Below, in pieces: positions 48,648-57,755 of a stretch of 64,000 nucleotides of DNA. Location of the stretch: NCBI RefSeq assembly GCF_003605405.2, contig NZ_QYTW02000019.1:35201-99200 (forward strand). Direction: 5' to 3'. The notes under the pieces were generated by a model. It was not told the DNA's origin and did not search any database. It was given only the letters and a program-made list of their open reading frames with translations. The position numbers and the translations under genes are program-made. Numbering within the stretch: the first letter of the stretch is position 1; every line of letters starts with the position of its first letter. This DNA comes from Siminovitchia terrae (GTDB lineage Bacteria; Bacillota; Bacilli; Bacillales; Bacillaceae_C).

Positions 48648-48817
48648 TTGTATCTCCTCCTTAAAAACAATCTGCTTCAAGTCCTTCCGCAATGTTTTAG
48701 ATACGAGTTACAGAATATAAGGCATCCAACATCCATATGTTTTTCAAAAAACCACTCCCCCGTCCTTCTGTTTCTCCCAATTCTTGATATGTCCTAAACG
48801 GAAATTCATTGAAAACA

Positions 48818-48840
48818 ATTATCAATGATAATGATTATCG
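48818..48840 (-). promoter_or_regulatory. Fur box upstream of the siderophore operon
   Basis: TGATAATGATTATCG (48826-48840) matches the 7-1-7 Fur motif TGATAATNATTATCA at 14 of 15 positions. It overlaps the perfect dyad ATTATCAATGATAAT (48818-48832). Iron repression of the whole operon is expected. Confidence 0.85.
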
Positions 48841-49255
48841 ATTGATTTGATTTTTTTGTCTACCTGTTGCGGGAGCTTCTCCTTTTATTAAGGGAGCAAA
48901 AATTCAAGTGAACAAATGAACCTTGCAAATTTCCATTGTTTATCTTTATGATTAATGCTTCATGAAAGAGTAAAAGAGGGTTAGGAAAAATCCTCCCCAC
49001 CCTCTCTTACTCTTTCATTTTTAACTCATCTTGCTCACAAATTTGGATTTTAACTTTCACTTTCATTAATTTATCTAATAGCCTAGCCCATTGCAGGTAT
49101 TAGTCTTTTATTCTCTATATTTATGTGTAATGCTTTAGAAAGCGCATGTGTATAGATTATTTAAAGTAATTTTCTGACTGTTTTCCAGGTTGGATTTTCA
49201 AAAAAAATATATGAATAATATGAAATCTCTCCATCTTCTACCATACTATTTTCGA
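48841..49255. other. Gene-free stretch with a hairpin at 48965-49012
   Basis: GAGTAA-AGAGGGT and ACCCTCT-TTACTC form an imperfect stem with an inner TAGGA/TCCT pairing. T-rich sequence on both sides would allow termination in either direction; it may end the 49256-49786 transcript. No gene seen in the rest. Confidence 0.5.
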
Positions 49256-49786
49256 TCACTTTTTTTGAAAAGCAGTAATGAAAAAGCATGTCATCCACGC
49301 AACAAAGGAAACAACCATTCCCAACATCAGTCCGATTGCAGCCATAAAAGTGTCATGCTCCGGAGTAGCCGGCTCTAATATCATGAACAGATAGAGAAAA
49401 ATCAAAAAGAGTATTACATAAAAGCTGCTTCCCACCAGCCCCATGACCAATTGGTCCTTCTTTGGTCTTTGTACCGAGACACGCATGGCAATCCATAAGT
49501 AAATACTTGTCAATGTTGCTGCAAGAATGATTAAGATATGCAGGTATGGAATCATGAACAGGCCTGACAGAAAGATCAATCCAACCGCTAATAAAAATAG
49601 GACCGCATTCAATACAAACAAAAATAATCCGCTTTTCCATTTATGATGAAACCATTGTTTTTCGGATAACTTTTTTACAATCAGGTGATTGCCTACTATT
49701 TCTATCAGGCTTTGCTTTTTAATCAAAATCATGATGATGATTAAAATTCCAATTCCAAACACACTTATAAGACCCAATCTCCACAC
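49256..49786 (-). CDS. Integral membrane protein, unknown
   Basis: 176 residues with five hydrophobic segments and short loops; no recognised family. It follows the second PadR pair by 46 bp on the same strand and may belong to that operon. The very hydrophobic makeup and lack of motifs prevent a functional call. Confidence 0.6.
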   Translation of the reverse strand: MWRLGLISVFGIGILIIIMILIKKQSLIEIVGNHLIVKKLSEKQWFHHKWKSGLFLFVLNAVLFLLAVGLIFLSGLFMIPYLHILIILAATLTSIYLWIAMRVSVQRPKKDQLVMGLVGSSFYVILFLIFLYLFMILEPATPEHDTFMAAIGLMLGMVVSFVAWMTCFFITAFQKK

Positions 49787-49832
49787 TCCTTTTACATAGT
49801 AATTCTAGGTATATACTCAAAAAAAAGGAGCA

Positions 49833-50462
49833 CTAATCGAATACCTTGCGTACTCCTATATAATAACCCGCTTTACTGATTGGAAAAAAGAAAGCTGTGG
49901 CTGTCAAACATCCAATCAAAAAAGACGATTGCAAAAGGGAATGAAACAATTCAGACGGTAAAATCCCTAACAACGTGATTATCATTAAAAGGATATTTGG
50001 AACGATCGCCGCTCCCATTGTTCTTCTCAGTAGACTCTCGCCTTTTGCCCCATATTCTTTTCCAATTTCATATCCCATAAATGCCCAATACCCTGAATAG
50101 CCGATCAAAATAATCCAAGAGGATTGGACCAGCACTTCCCAAAACATATGCAACAAGACAGAGAAATTCGTGCCAAGGGCCAGAAGCCCTCCACCAGCAA
50201 AAAACAGTATATTTACAATGATGAACATTTTCTTGGTGCTCTGAAACTCTTTGGATGAGACGTATCTAAACTGGCTTGTCAGCTCCTCCGGAGTTCCAAT
50301 CTGGCTTTGAACTATTGTGATTGCCTCCTGTTCAGGAAGCCCGCATTCCTTTATCAGCTCATCCATATGTCCTTCAATTTCAGCAACAATGGCAGCCTCA
50401 TCCGGATGATGATGTAACAAAAACTTCAAGCGCTGAAGAAACTCTGCCTTTGTTTTAATCAT
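49833..50462 (-). CDS. Membrane protein with permease-prefix N-terminus (second pair)
   Basis: About 209 residues from ATG 50462, which overlaps the PadR stop as ATGA; the longer frame to 50597 lies inside padR. The N-terminal 75 residues ([33 protein letters not shown], then [20 protein letters not shown]) are the helical module also seen at 21.2-22.0 kb. Four to five membrane helices follow. Translational coupling to padR indicates a regulator-effector pair. Confidence 0.8.
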   Translation of the reverse strand: MIKTKAEFLQRLKFLLHHHPDEAAIVAEIEGHMDELIKECGLPEQEAITIVQSQIGTPEELTSQFRYVSSKEFQSTKKMFIIVNILFFAGGGLLALGTNFSVLLHMFWEVLVQSSWIILIGYSGYWAFMGYEIGKEYGAKGESLLRRTMGAAIVPNILLMIITLLGILPSELFHSLLQSSFLIGCLTATAFFFPISKAGYYIGVRKVFD

Positions 50463-50788
50463 GACTGCTTCCCCAACATGCGATCCATCATTTTGGAAAA
50501 AAGCGTCCATTCCTTCGTTTTTACTTCCAGCATTTTTACACCTTCTGCTGTCAGCCGGTAATACTTGCGCGCCTTCCCTTTTTCCTGCTTCTCCCAATAG
50601 GATTCAATATACCCTTGATGTTCAAGCTTGTGCAGGGCGGGATATAAAGTCCCTTCTCTTACCTGCAACGTATGATCGCTGCGCTTCTCCATCACCTTGG
50701 CAAGCTCATAACCATACATCGGATGGTCCTGTAAAAGCTGAAGAATCAATAGGGAAGTGCTCCCTTTTAAAAGCTCTCGGTCAAACAT
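50459..50788 (-). CDS. PadR family transcriptional regulator (second copy)
   Basis: 109 residues with the PadR winged helix: [58 protein letters not shown]. Probably represses its own operon. It overlaps the downstream membrane-protein gene by 4 bp. Related in design to the copy at 22.0 kb, but the sequences differ widely, so they are old paralogues or independent acquisitions. Confidence 0.93.
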   Translation of the reverse strand: MFDRELLKGSTSLLILQLLQDHPMYGYELAKVMEKRSDHTLQVREGTLYPALHKLEHQGYIESYWEKQEKGKARKYYRLTAEGVKMLEVKTKEWTLFSKMMDRMLGKQS

Positions 50789-50902
50789 CGTTACACCTAC
50801 CTAGTTTTACTATGTATAAGTGTAATTCCTTCTCAGCGATTTTGCAACCTATCATGCTATGATTAAACTGAGACCTCATACAATTCCGATAATGGGCAGG
50901 AG

Positions 50903-51200
50903 ATGTTTCGGATGGAAGATCAAATTCAAGAGTTTGTTTATTTGAGACCCAACTTTATTCTAATCATCTTTTTTCTTGTTTCCCAGCTGGTTATTTTACT
51001 CTCGGGGAATTCAAACAAATTAATCAACCGCTTTTTTTCAGCATAGTCATAATTTGTTTATCCGTTCTTTTGCTCTATTGATTTCCAAAGGTTTCATTGC
51101 TAACGCCTATGGCTTGTGTTTTGATGCTGCGATTTTTTATATGTATCTAGCCATTAGTTATAAACACTTTTGTTTTTCTACAAAAAAGAAACTTAAATAG
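50903..51200 (+). pseudogene. Broken small membrane-protein gene
   Basis: An ATG at 50903 or 50912 (AGGAGATG upstream) opens a frame with one membrane helix (NFILIIFFLVSQLVILL) that stops near 51045 after RFFSA. Sequence in another frame takes over at the T-run and continues to 51200: SHNLFIRSFALLISKGFIANAYGLCF, then FYMYLAISYKHF. Together they would form a protein of about 95 residues with two or three helices. One indel in the TTTTTTT run explains the break. Confidence 0.5.
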
Positions 51201-51330
51201 CCCACTGGCTGTTTAAGCTTTCTGCTCTGCCATGCTTTTTACATTCATTGCCGCACGTCTCGCAAATCTCTGCACATAATTGGCAGATTTTTTTGGCAAA
51301 TGTGCTATCCGCTTGTATCGCGCTTATAAA
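51201..51330 (-). pseudogene. Fragment of a four-helix-bundle copper-binding (Csp/DUF326) protein
   Basis: The minus strand encodes STFAKKICQLCAEICETC then GNECKKHGR, the Cys-rich C-terminal helix pattern of copper-storage Csp/DUF326 (YhjQ-like) proteins. There is no start and no N-terminal part; the frame is joined on its upstream side to an IS110-like fragment. Confidence 0.65.
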
Positions 51331-51337
51331 CCTCTTT

Positions 51338-51401
51338 TTATTCAAAAACGCTTGAACTTGACTTTCTCCTTAGCAAAATCCAGACCTACGACTGGATTCA
51401 T
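51338..51401 (-). mobile_element. N-terminal remnant of an IS110-family transposase
   Basis: After GGGGAGGAG an ATG (51401) opens MNPVVGLDFAKEK, the start typical of IS110 transposases (MNPVVGLDVSKG); a frameshift then leads to ESQVQAFLNKK, again IS110-like. Nothing more of the element is left. The remnant ends where the Csp fragment begins. Confidence 0.65.
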
Positions 51402-52190
51402 GTTATATCTCCTCCCCTAAAAATAATAAATTCACCGGTAACCCCTAGCCCTTCTTGAAGATTAATTGTTGACAATATGGTAGATCAATGAGTACTGAAG
51501 GGCGATGCTTTCGACTTCCTGTAGCCTATAGTTGAAAAAAATGATTATAGACTAACCTGGCGCAGCCAATGGTCTTAGAGATGAATTTCTTGTTCCTGAT
51601 TTGGATAAATACGAAATTTATACGCTTTGTGCCGGAGCACTCCACTCACCTCATTTCTTTTTCGATGACGAACATTTTCGAGCTCGAAGAACTCTTTCAA
51701 TGGGTAACAGCAGCATAGCTGTCATTATCCACAATAAACAGTAAATATATGTAAAATTGAAAAAGACTTAAAGTTTTCACTTCAAGTCATTTCTCATTCT
51801 CTGTTTTTCTATGAGGTTGTTTTTTACCTAAGGGCTACTACCAACAAATCGCGCTTATCTTAACTCATATTTAGAAAACCTTAGTTTATCAATAGCTTAT
51901 TCACTAAATTCATATAAACAACGTATTCTTCTAGACACCGAGCCTCCAGCATCAAATTCTACAACCGTTTGTTGCCTTGAATGCAAAGGTATTCGCTGTG
52001 TTCATAGTGTCAAGACATCACTACGTTGAAAACATTGGTTAAGATATCAAGTATCCAAAGTAGTTTTTTGCTTGATTTTTCTTCTTTGAAGACTTTCTAC
52101 GGGGTATGTAATAGAGTAGGCGCATGGGCTACTCACGATCCTACTCTATTCTGCCCCTGTTAAGAAAATGATTTCATCACTCTTATACTA
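51402..52190. other. Decayed region without intact genes
   Basis: An open stretch at 51556-51744 on the plus strand (62 codons; GLRDEFLVPDLDKYEIYTL then HSPHFFFDDEHFRA) reads like the end of a protein but has no start or RBS. At 52109-52152 AATAGAGTAGG and CCTACTCTATT make a possible terminator. The rest is AT-rich with no signal. Confidence 0.5.
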
Positions 52191-52376
52191 ATCAAATGCG
52201 CATTTGCGCCCAGAATTTATCGAGCTTAGCTCGATAAATTTCCTCTGAAAATCTGTGGCCTCCGCCGGAGGATTTAACTTTATTCAGCCGGGGTTTGAAC
52301 CCCCACTGAATGGAATACCAATATGCATTCACCTCACTACTTACAGAAGTGGGAGATTTCTACTGAATGAAGTTAA
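52191..52376 (+). repeat. Structured repeat element, copy C
   Basis: 186 bp, same parts as copy B; the left palindrome is shortened (ATGCGCATTTGCGCCC) and the right hairpin has one mismatch (CTACTTACAGAAGTGG). The last bases include the stop codon of the downstream-strand gene (TAA, 52373-52375). Confidence 0.85.
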
Positions 52377-52813
52377 AATCTCCCTTGGATTCGGAAAACA
52401 ATTTCTGCAAAAATGGAGGCAAATAAAAAGGTGCCTGTATATACAACTAGCGAAACGATCACAATGCGCCACCCCAATTTCTTGAATGCATCTATATCTT
52501 TTCCTAATGATAAACCTGCATAGGCGAGTATAGGAGTAGCGATTGCCATAAAGTTGATTTTGGACGTTTGTTCGACAATCCACCCATTGCCGGGAAAGAT
52601 GGGGGTAGTAGCAATAAGCGCAATGAGTGAAATCCATACGACTGCTGGGATTTTAATGGGCAAGAAGCTGGTGAGTGAGAGTCCGATAATAGTGATAATG
52701 ACAATAAGCATTATTCCCGGCAGAGCTTCAATCGGGTTAACCTTGTATCCGACCCAATTCCCTATGATAGCAATTACACCAATCAACGAGAGAATTTTTG
52801 CTTTCTCAATCAC
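52373..52813 (-). CDS. Membrane subunit paired with the DUF3100 protein
   Basis: 146 residues with four to five helices (IEKAKILSLIGVIAIIGNWVGY at the start, ATPILAYAGLSLGKDIDAFKKLGW in the second half). It overlaps the DUF3100 gene by 4 bp, and its topology looks like the missing second half of a transporter, so the two probably form one carrier. The stop lies in repeat copy C. Substrate unknown. Confidence 0.7.
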   Translation of the reverse strand: MIEKAKILSLIGVIAIIGNWVGYKVNPIEALPGIMLIVIITIIGLSLTSFLPIKIPAVVWISLIALIATTPIFPGNGWIVEQTSKINFMAIATPILAYAGLSLGKDIDAFKKLGWRIVIVSLVVYTGTFLFASIFAEIVFRIQGRF

Positions 52814-53622
52814 ATTCTTTCGCCTCCCTTATCAATAGAGAGCCTATGCCGGCCAATCTTTGGCTCCAACCAGTTGTATAACCGTACGGTGACTGGAAGC
52901 GAGAAGAATACACATATATACGTCCCCAGAATTGTCGTGATCAAGTTTGCCGCAGCAGCAAACAATGCAATGTTGTCAGCATCGTTCGGGAACGTAACAG
53001 CAAGGGCTCCGGATGCAGCTGCCATCATGCTGCCTGAGCCGACTCCTGCTCCCATTGCCAACGAAATGGGATGCAGGAAGCCGATACTTCCAAGGTAACC
53101 GGCTAACAGCGCCAAATAGATGGCTCCGAATACTGTTCCACATACATAAACGCCAAGTGCTCCCCGACCTTCAGGCGAATCGGCACCGTATTTCTCGGAA
53201 ATAATGGCGAGGTTCGGCTCGCGGTCAATCGAGAACGTAGCTCCGATAGCTTCACGTTTCATACCTAATAATAGAGCAATAGGCAATCCAATAATAATGG
53301 TACCGACGACGTGCCCAACTTCTTGGAATGCGAGGGACAGACCCGCCTCAAAAATTTTAGGCAAGGAGGGCCCTAACATCGTCCCGAGTTTTGCGACAAA
53401 TAACATAAAAGAAATGCCAAGAATGGTTGCTGCATGCTTCATTTGTTTTGTAGTCAATAATTTGAATTTCGGCCAGCTCACAATTCCTCCCCAGACCAGC
53501 ACATATAACATTGGAAATAAAGCGATTGTCCCGACACCGATGTTGAATTGCTTGGAACCAATCCATTCTCCTGCTACTACAAACGCTAAGACGATCAAAT
53601 GAAGTTTGACGTTTTTTGTCAT
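52810..53622 (-). CDS. DUF3100 family membrane protein (probable carrier)
   Basis: About 270 residues starting at ATG 53622 after GAAGGAGGG. Nine or so hydrophobic segments, with the Gly/Ala/Ser-rich stretch AMGAGVGSGSMMAAASGALA and the acidic FPNDADNIALFAAAANL that mark the DUF3100 family. These proteins have no assigned substrate that I know of. Here it lies between its small partner and two dehydrogenase genes, which suggests uptake of the hydroxy acid they oxidise. Confidence 0.82.
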   Translation of the reverse strand: MTKNVKLHLIVLAFVVAGEWIGSKQFNIGVGTIALFPMLYVLVWGGIVSWPKFKLLTTKQMKHAATILGISFMLFVAKLGTMLGPSLPKIFEAGLSLAFQEVGHVVGTIIIGLPIALLLGMKREAIGATFSIDREPNLAIISEKYGADSPEGRGALGVYVCGTVFGAIYLALLAGYLGSIGFLHPISLAMGAGVGSGSMMAAASGALAVTFPNDADNIALFAAAANLITTILGTYICVFFSLPVTVRLYNWLEPKIGRHRLSIDKGGERM

Positions 53623-53640
53623 CAAATACCCTCCTTCTCC

Positions 53641-54528
53641 TTATACGCTGATTTTATGATTTCCCATCCATTCCACAACCTGCCCGACAGCACTTGTATC
53701 CAAATGTCCCAATCCTTGACGCTTTGCCGCTTCATATAATTGCGCCACTAGGGAGCCGATCAGGGCGGGGGACTCTGCTTTCTTTGTCATGTCCATATAC
53801 AAGTTGATGTCTTTTGCCATATGGCTCAATAAGAACTTTACTTCATTATGGGTGTCATCAATGAGGTTCGGCCCGAAGACGGATAGCACTTTCGTTTGTG
53901 CAGAACCAATGGCCATTAATTCAGCTATCTTTTTAGGATCGACACCATTTTTTGCACCGGTCAAGAACGTTTCACTCAATAGGGCCGTAATACCTGCGAC
54001 CATCATGTTGTTGCAGAGTTTTACCACTTGTCCTGATCCAGATGGGCCGATGTAACGGACCTCCTTACCAATTGCTGATAAAACAGGCAGCATGGCGTCA
54101 AATGCTTCCTTTTCTCCGCCCACCATAATTGTCAACGTGCCGTCATTCGCTCCTGTTGGTCCGTTACTGACAGGGCAATCGAGATAATCGACACCTTTTT
54201 CTTTAGCTGACCGTGCCAGATGCTTCGTCATTTCTACGTCGGTTGTGCTCATGTCCAAAATATAAGCTCCTTCCGATAAATAGGAAAGGATGCCTTCTTT
54301 GCCGATCACCGTTTCCCATACCATGGATGAAGTCGGCAACGATAAAAGGACGACCTCTGTTTCAGCGATACCAGCCGTAGGGCGGGAGACTGGGGTAGCG
54401 CCAAGCTTTTTCATCTGTTCCTGTTTTGTCGGGTCGGGATCGAATGTTGCAACTTCATGGTCGGCTCTTTGCAGATTCTTCACCATACCGGACCCCATCG
54501 CCCCGCATCCAATGATTCTGATTTTCAT
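53641..54528 (-). CDS. 3-hydroxyacid dehydrogenase (3-hydroxyisobutyrate/tartronate-semialdehyde reductase family)
   Basis: 295 residues. Rossmann motif GCGAMGSGMVKNLQRA at the N-terminus, substrate loop DCPVSNGPTGANDGTLTIMVGG, and catalytic Lys in SGQVVKLCNNMM. The family interconverts a 3-hydroxy acid and its semialdehyde using NAD(P). Which acid cannot be told; the neighbouring semialdehyde dehydrogenase would take the product onward. 13 bp after the aldehyde dehydrogenase. Confidence 0.9.
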   Translation of the reverse strand: MKIRIIGCGAMGSGMVKNLQRADHEVATFDPDPTKQEQMKKLGATPVSRPTAGIAETEVVLLSLPTSSMVWETVIGKEGILSYLSEGAYILDMSTTDVEMTKHLARSAKEKGVDYLDCPVSNGPTGANDGTLTIMVGGEKEAFDAMLPVLSAIGKEVRYIGPSGSGQVVKLCNNMMVAGITALLSETFLTGAKNGVDPKKIAELMAIGSAQTKVLSVFGPNLIDDTHNEVKFLLSHMAKDINLYMDMTKKAESPALIGSLVAQLYEAAKRQGLGHLDTSAVGQVVEWMGNHKISV

Positions 54529-54541
54529 TGTGGTACCTCCA

Positions 54542-56032
54542 TTACGGCTTCATATAGACCGTCTTTATATCTGTCCAAAAGTCCAATGCGGTACTGCCTT
54601 GTTCCCGAGGGCCGATGCTAGATTCCTTTTTACCACCGAACGGATAGTGATTTTCAAAATAAGTGGAAGGTAAATTGACATGTGTCACACCGGACTGGAT
54701 ACTTCGCACAAAATGAAAAGCCTTTTCCAAATTTTTCGTATAAATGGTGGAAGAGAGACCGAATTCAATATCGTTTGCCATCCGAAGTGCTTCCTCATAG
54801 GAATCCACCTCAAATACGCCGATGACTGGCCCGAAGATTTCTTCTTTTGCAATAGTCATATCAGGACGCATGTTGCTGAAGATAGTCGGAGCGACAAAAT
54901 AGCCTTCCTTTAAACCTCCATCTGTTAGCCGCTTTCCACCTGTTTCCAAGGTAGCCCCTTCGTCAATGGCCGTCTGGACATAATGTAAATACCTATTCAG
55001 TTGATGTTCGTCAATCACCGGTCCGTTGGTCGTTTGCTCATGCATTCCGTCCTGGATAATCAAAGATTCCGCTTTTTCAATAAGGCGGTCAATCACTTCA
55101 CGGTAAATGGACTTAGGCGCATATACACGGCTTGTCCCTGTACAACGTTGGCCATTATCATAAAATCCGCTCGATACAATGCTGTCAATAGCCAGATCCA
55201 AATCGGCATCTTCTAAGATGATTGCAGGATTCTTCCCACCCATTTCTGCCTGCATTTTGCCTCCGTGCTGGGTGACTGCTTTGCCAAGAGCGACGCCAAC
55301 ATCCGTTGACCCTGTGAAGGACACGGCTTTCAAATCTTTATTCTCGCCGAACTCCTTGCCGATGACGGCCCCTGATCCTGTGACCATGTTAATGACGCCG
55401 GCAGGAACACCTGCTTTTTCAAACAGCTCAATAATTTTCACACTGATTAGAGAGGTTGTGCTGGCAGGCTTGAATACGACTGTATTGCCAGCGATGATGG
55501 CGGGAGCAATTTTCCAGATGCCAATGCCTAACGGAAAATTATACGGAGCAATGACACCTACAACCCCGAGCGGTTCCCGGATAGTATAAGCAAAAATATC
55601 CTCATTATAGGAAGGAAGGGTTTCTCCGGCAAGGCGCGTCGCTTCGCCGCTGAATTGCTTCATAGCCTGGATTGTTTTTGTTACTTCCCCCCGTGCCTCT
55701 CGGATCGCTTTACCTACTTCCTTCGTAATAATGTAAGCCAGTTCTTCTTTATTCTCATCCAATAGATTAATAAGCTTAAAAATAACTTCTCCGCGTATAG
55801 GAGCAGCAGTATTCGCCCACTTTGGAAACGCCTCCTTGGCTGCAACGATTGCTTGTCTCACATCATCCACGGAAGACTTCTGAAAACGTCCCAATATTTC
55901 GGATGTCCGTGAAGGATTTTTGCTGTCGTAGAGTTCTCCCGTTACAGATACCACCCATTCACCATTAATATAATTCTTATAGATTGGAATGGTTTCTTTG
56001 TTCATCTTTTTATAGATTGTATCCGTTTGCAT
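54542..56032 (-). CDS. NAD(P)-dependent semialdehyde dehydrogenase
   Basis: 496 residues, aldehyde dehydrogenase superfamily. Catalytic Glu in AEMGGKNPAI and Cys in GQRCTGTSRV are present, with APYNFPLGIGIWKIAPA and FTGSTDVG for cofactor binding. The sequence and its ending (DIKTVYMKP) resemble the alpha-ketoglutarate-semialdehyde dehydrogenase type (B. subtilis YcbD). First gene of the operon; AAGGAGAGG precedes the ATG. It would oxidise the semialdehyde made by the downstream dehydrogenase. Confidence 0.92.
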   Translation of the reverse strand: MQTDTIYKKMNKETIPIYKNYINGEWVVSVTGELYDSKNPSRTSEILGRFQKSSVDDVRQAIVAAKEAFPKWANTAAPIRGEVIFKLINLLDENKEELAYIITKEVGKAIREARGEVTKTIQAMKQFSGEATRLAGETLPSYNEDIFAYTIREPLGVVGVIAPYNFPLGIGIWKIAPAIIAGNTVVFKPASTTSLISVKIIELFEKAGVPAGVINMVTGSGAVIGKEFGENKDLKAVSFTGSTDVGVALGKAVTQHGGKMQAEMGGKNPAIILEDADLDLAIDSIVSSGFYDNGQRCTGTSRVYAPKSIYREVIDRLIEKAESLIIQDGMHEQTTNGPVIDEHQLNRYLHYVQTAIDEGATLETGGKRLTDGGLKEGYFVAPTIFSNMRPDMTIAKEEIFGPVIGVFEVDSYEEALRMANDIEFGLSSTIYTKNLEKAFHFVRSIQSGVTHVNLPSTYFENHYPFGGKKESSIGPREQGSTALDFWTDIKTVYMKP

Positions 56033-56129
56033 TTATAACCTCTCCTTTGCAAAATAGCGCTTTCATTAAATGAATTATAATTTAAAGATAAAAAAGCGTA
56101 TATGTGCCAAATCACAAAGAAAGAAAGGA

Positions 56130-57755
56130 TTATTTGGTGTTCGGAACAATGATATTTGGCAAGTAGTCTAAAATGTCAAAAGCGGTCATCAGTTTTAGGA
56201 AATCCTTTTGTACGCGTAAATCAACCGACAGCAGATCCTCTATCTTCCTCAACCGGTACGACAAGGTATTGGGATGGATACAAAGACTTTCGGCCGTTTC
56301 TTTATGCCTTCCATTTAACTGGATATATGTTTTGAGGGTTTCGTAGTCTACCGGATCACCGTTAATCAGGGGGCCAATTTGATCCGATATGTATTGCGTC
56401 AGTGCCCCTTGGTCGGTGCCATGCCAGAGCCGTTCAAAGCCGAGATCCTCATATCGGATGATTTGCTGGTCCCTCGACTTTTTTGCTAATTGTATCGCAT
56501 CATTTGCTTCCCGATAACTGTCGCCGATTTGACTTACCGGAACTTTCCTGCCGATGCCAGCGACCACCTCGGTATCCGGGAAAATCCGTCTTAAAAGCTG
56601 CTTCACCTTTGAATTTGCATGAGTAGCAGTATCAGGAACCAAGACGAAAACGGTAAATCCTCGATGGAAGACGATAGCATCTCGATCAGCGACATGTAAT
56701 GCTTGCTCCAATTTTCGCAGAATGCGTTCTTTTGAAACCAAAGAATCCTGAAGCCAAAGTGGTTCCTTTTTCCCTTCAACTAATAGGCAAGCAACAGTAC
56801 TGAACTTCGTTAGTTTGTTAAATTTGCTATAATATGTAAATTGATGATCCCATGTGCCGTCAAGAAGTTTAAGAAACAATTCCTCTTGTAATTTATTCTC
56901 GCGTTCAAATAGGTTGTTCTGTTTGATTAATTCCAGAACGACAACATTCGCGGCTTGCTCGATGGCTACCCTTTCAATATTGGAGTAGGATTCATAGGTC
57001 TGTGGGAGACGGAAATAGCCTAGTGTTTCATTGGACGAAATGATTGGGAAGACGGAGTTTGCTTTGTCCACAGTTTCCTCGTACGTTACTGGTTGAGTAA
57101 GGAGCCGGTTCAACACATGGACGATTTGACCGATTCCACTTCCTTCCAACAGGATGTTCGAAAACGTATGATGCATGTTCTGAATGGTCAGAAGGTCGTT
57201 GTTCCGTTGTTCCAATTCTTTGTATAACCGGCTATTGGTAAGCGCGATGGCTGCCTGATTAGCCAGGATTTTAATAATCAATGTTTCCTCTTCGGTGAAT
57301 ATGTCTCCTGGAGCATCAAAATTATCAACGACTAGTACGCCGATACAATTTTCTTGATATACAAGCGGAGCCGCAAGAACACTTTGTACTGTTTTAAAAT
57401 CCACTGCCCGTTGGAATGCCGCCGCGTTTTTTTTAGACATGTTCGTCATATAATTTTTTGCATGGTCCAGCGAAACGTTATAGATGCGGCGTTCTTGAAA
57501 CGCCCGTCCTGTAATTGATTCACCGGCACGGAACTTCACCTTCCGGATCGATGATTGCTCTACCCCCATGCCAGCGGAAAACGTAAGATAGCCTTCTTCG
57601 TTCCACTCATAAATGATCACCGTATCTGCGCGCTTTACCAAACCCATGGCCGCCGCCATCAGGTTCTGCAGGACGACCCGCTCTTCCAAGCTTTGTGTAA
57701 GCAAGGCATTCAAATCAAAAAGTTGCTGGCACTGTTCATAGGTAAGTTTGACCAA
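56130..57755 (-). CDS. GAF-domain PucR/CdaR-type transcriptional activator
   Basis: 541 residues, starting at a TTG after AAGGAGGG. N-terminal GAF domain (about 10-170; KFRAGESITGRAFQERRIYNV, then LAAPLVYQENCIGVLVVDNF), a central CdaR-type GGDEF-like region, and the C-terminal PucR HTH (HKETAESLCIHPNTLSYRLRKIEDLL). Members activate catabolic operons in response to the substrate. It lies 97 bp upstream of the aldehyde dehydrogenase on the same strand, so it is the likely regulator of that operon. Confidence 0.9.
   Translation of the reverse strand: MVKLTYEQCQQLFDLNALLTQSLEERVVLQNLMAAAMGLVKRADTVIIYEWNEEGYLTFSAGMGVEQSSIRKVKFRAGESITGRAFQERRIYNVSLDHAKNYMTNMSKKNAAAFQRAVDFKTVQSVLAAPLVYQENCIGVLVVDNFDAPGDIFTEEETLIIKILANQAAIALTNSRLYKELEQRNNDLLTIQNMHHTFSNILLEGSGIGQIVHVLNRLLTQPVTYEETVDKANSVFPIISSNETLGYFRLPQTYESYSNIERVAIEQAANVVVLELIKQNNLFERENKLQEELFLKLLDGTWDHQFTYYSKFNKLTKFSTVACLLVEGKKEPLWLQDSLVSKERILRKLEQALHVADRDAIVFHRGFTVFVLVPDTATHANSKVKQLLRRIFPDTEVVAGIGRKVPVSQIGDSYREANDAIQLAKKSRDQQIIRYEDLGFERLWHGTDQGALTQYISDQIGPLINGDPVDYETLKTYIQLNGRHKETAESLCIHPNTLSYRLRKIEDLLSVDLRVQKDFLKLMTAFDILDYLPNIIVPNTK

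Noticed and set aside
48818..48840. Zur or Mur box instead of a Fur box
   Set aside because: The 7-1-7 TGATAAT/ATTATCA pattern fits Fur best, and the operon is a siderophore system.
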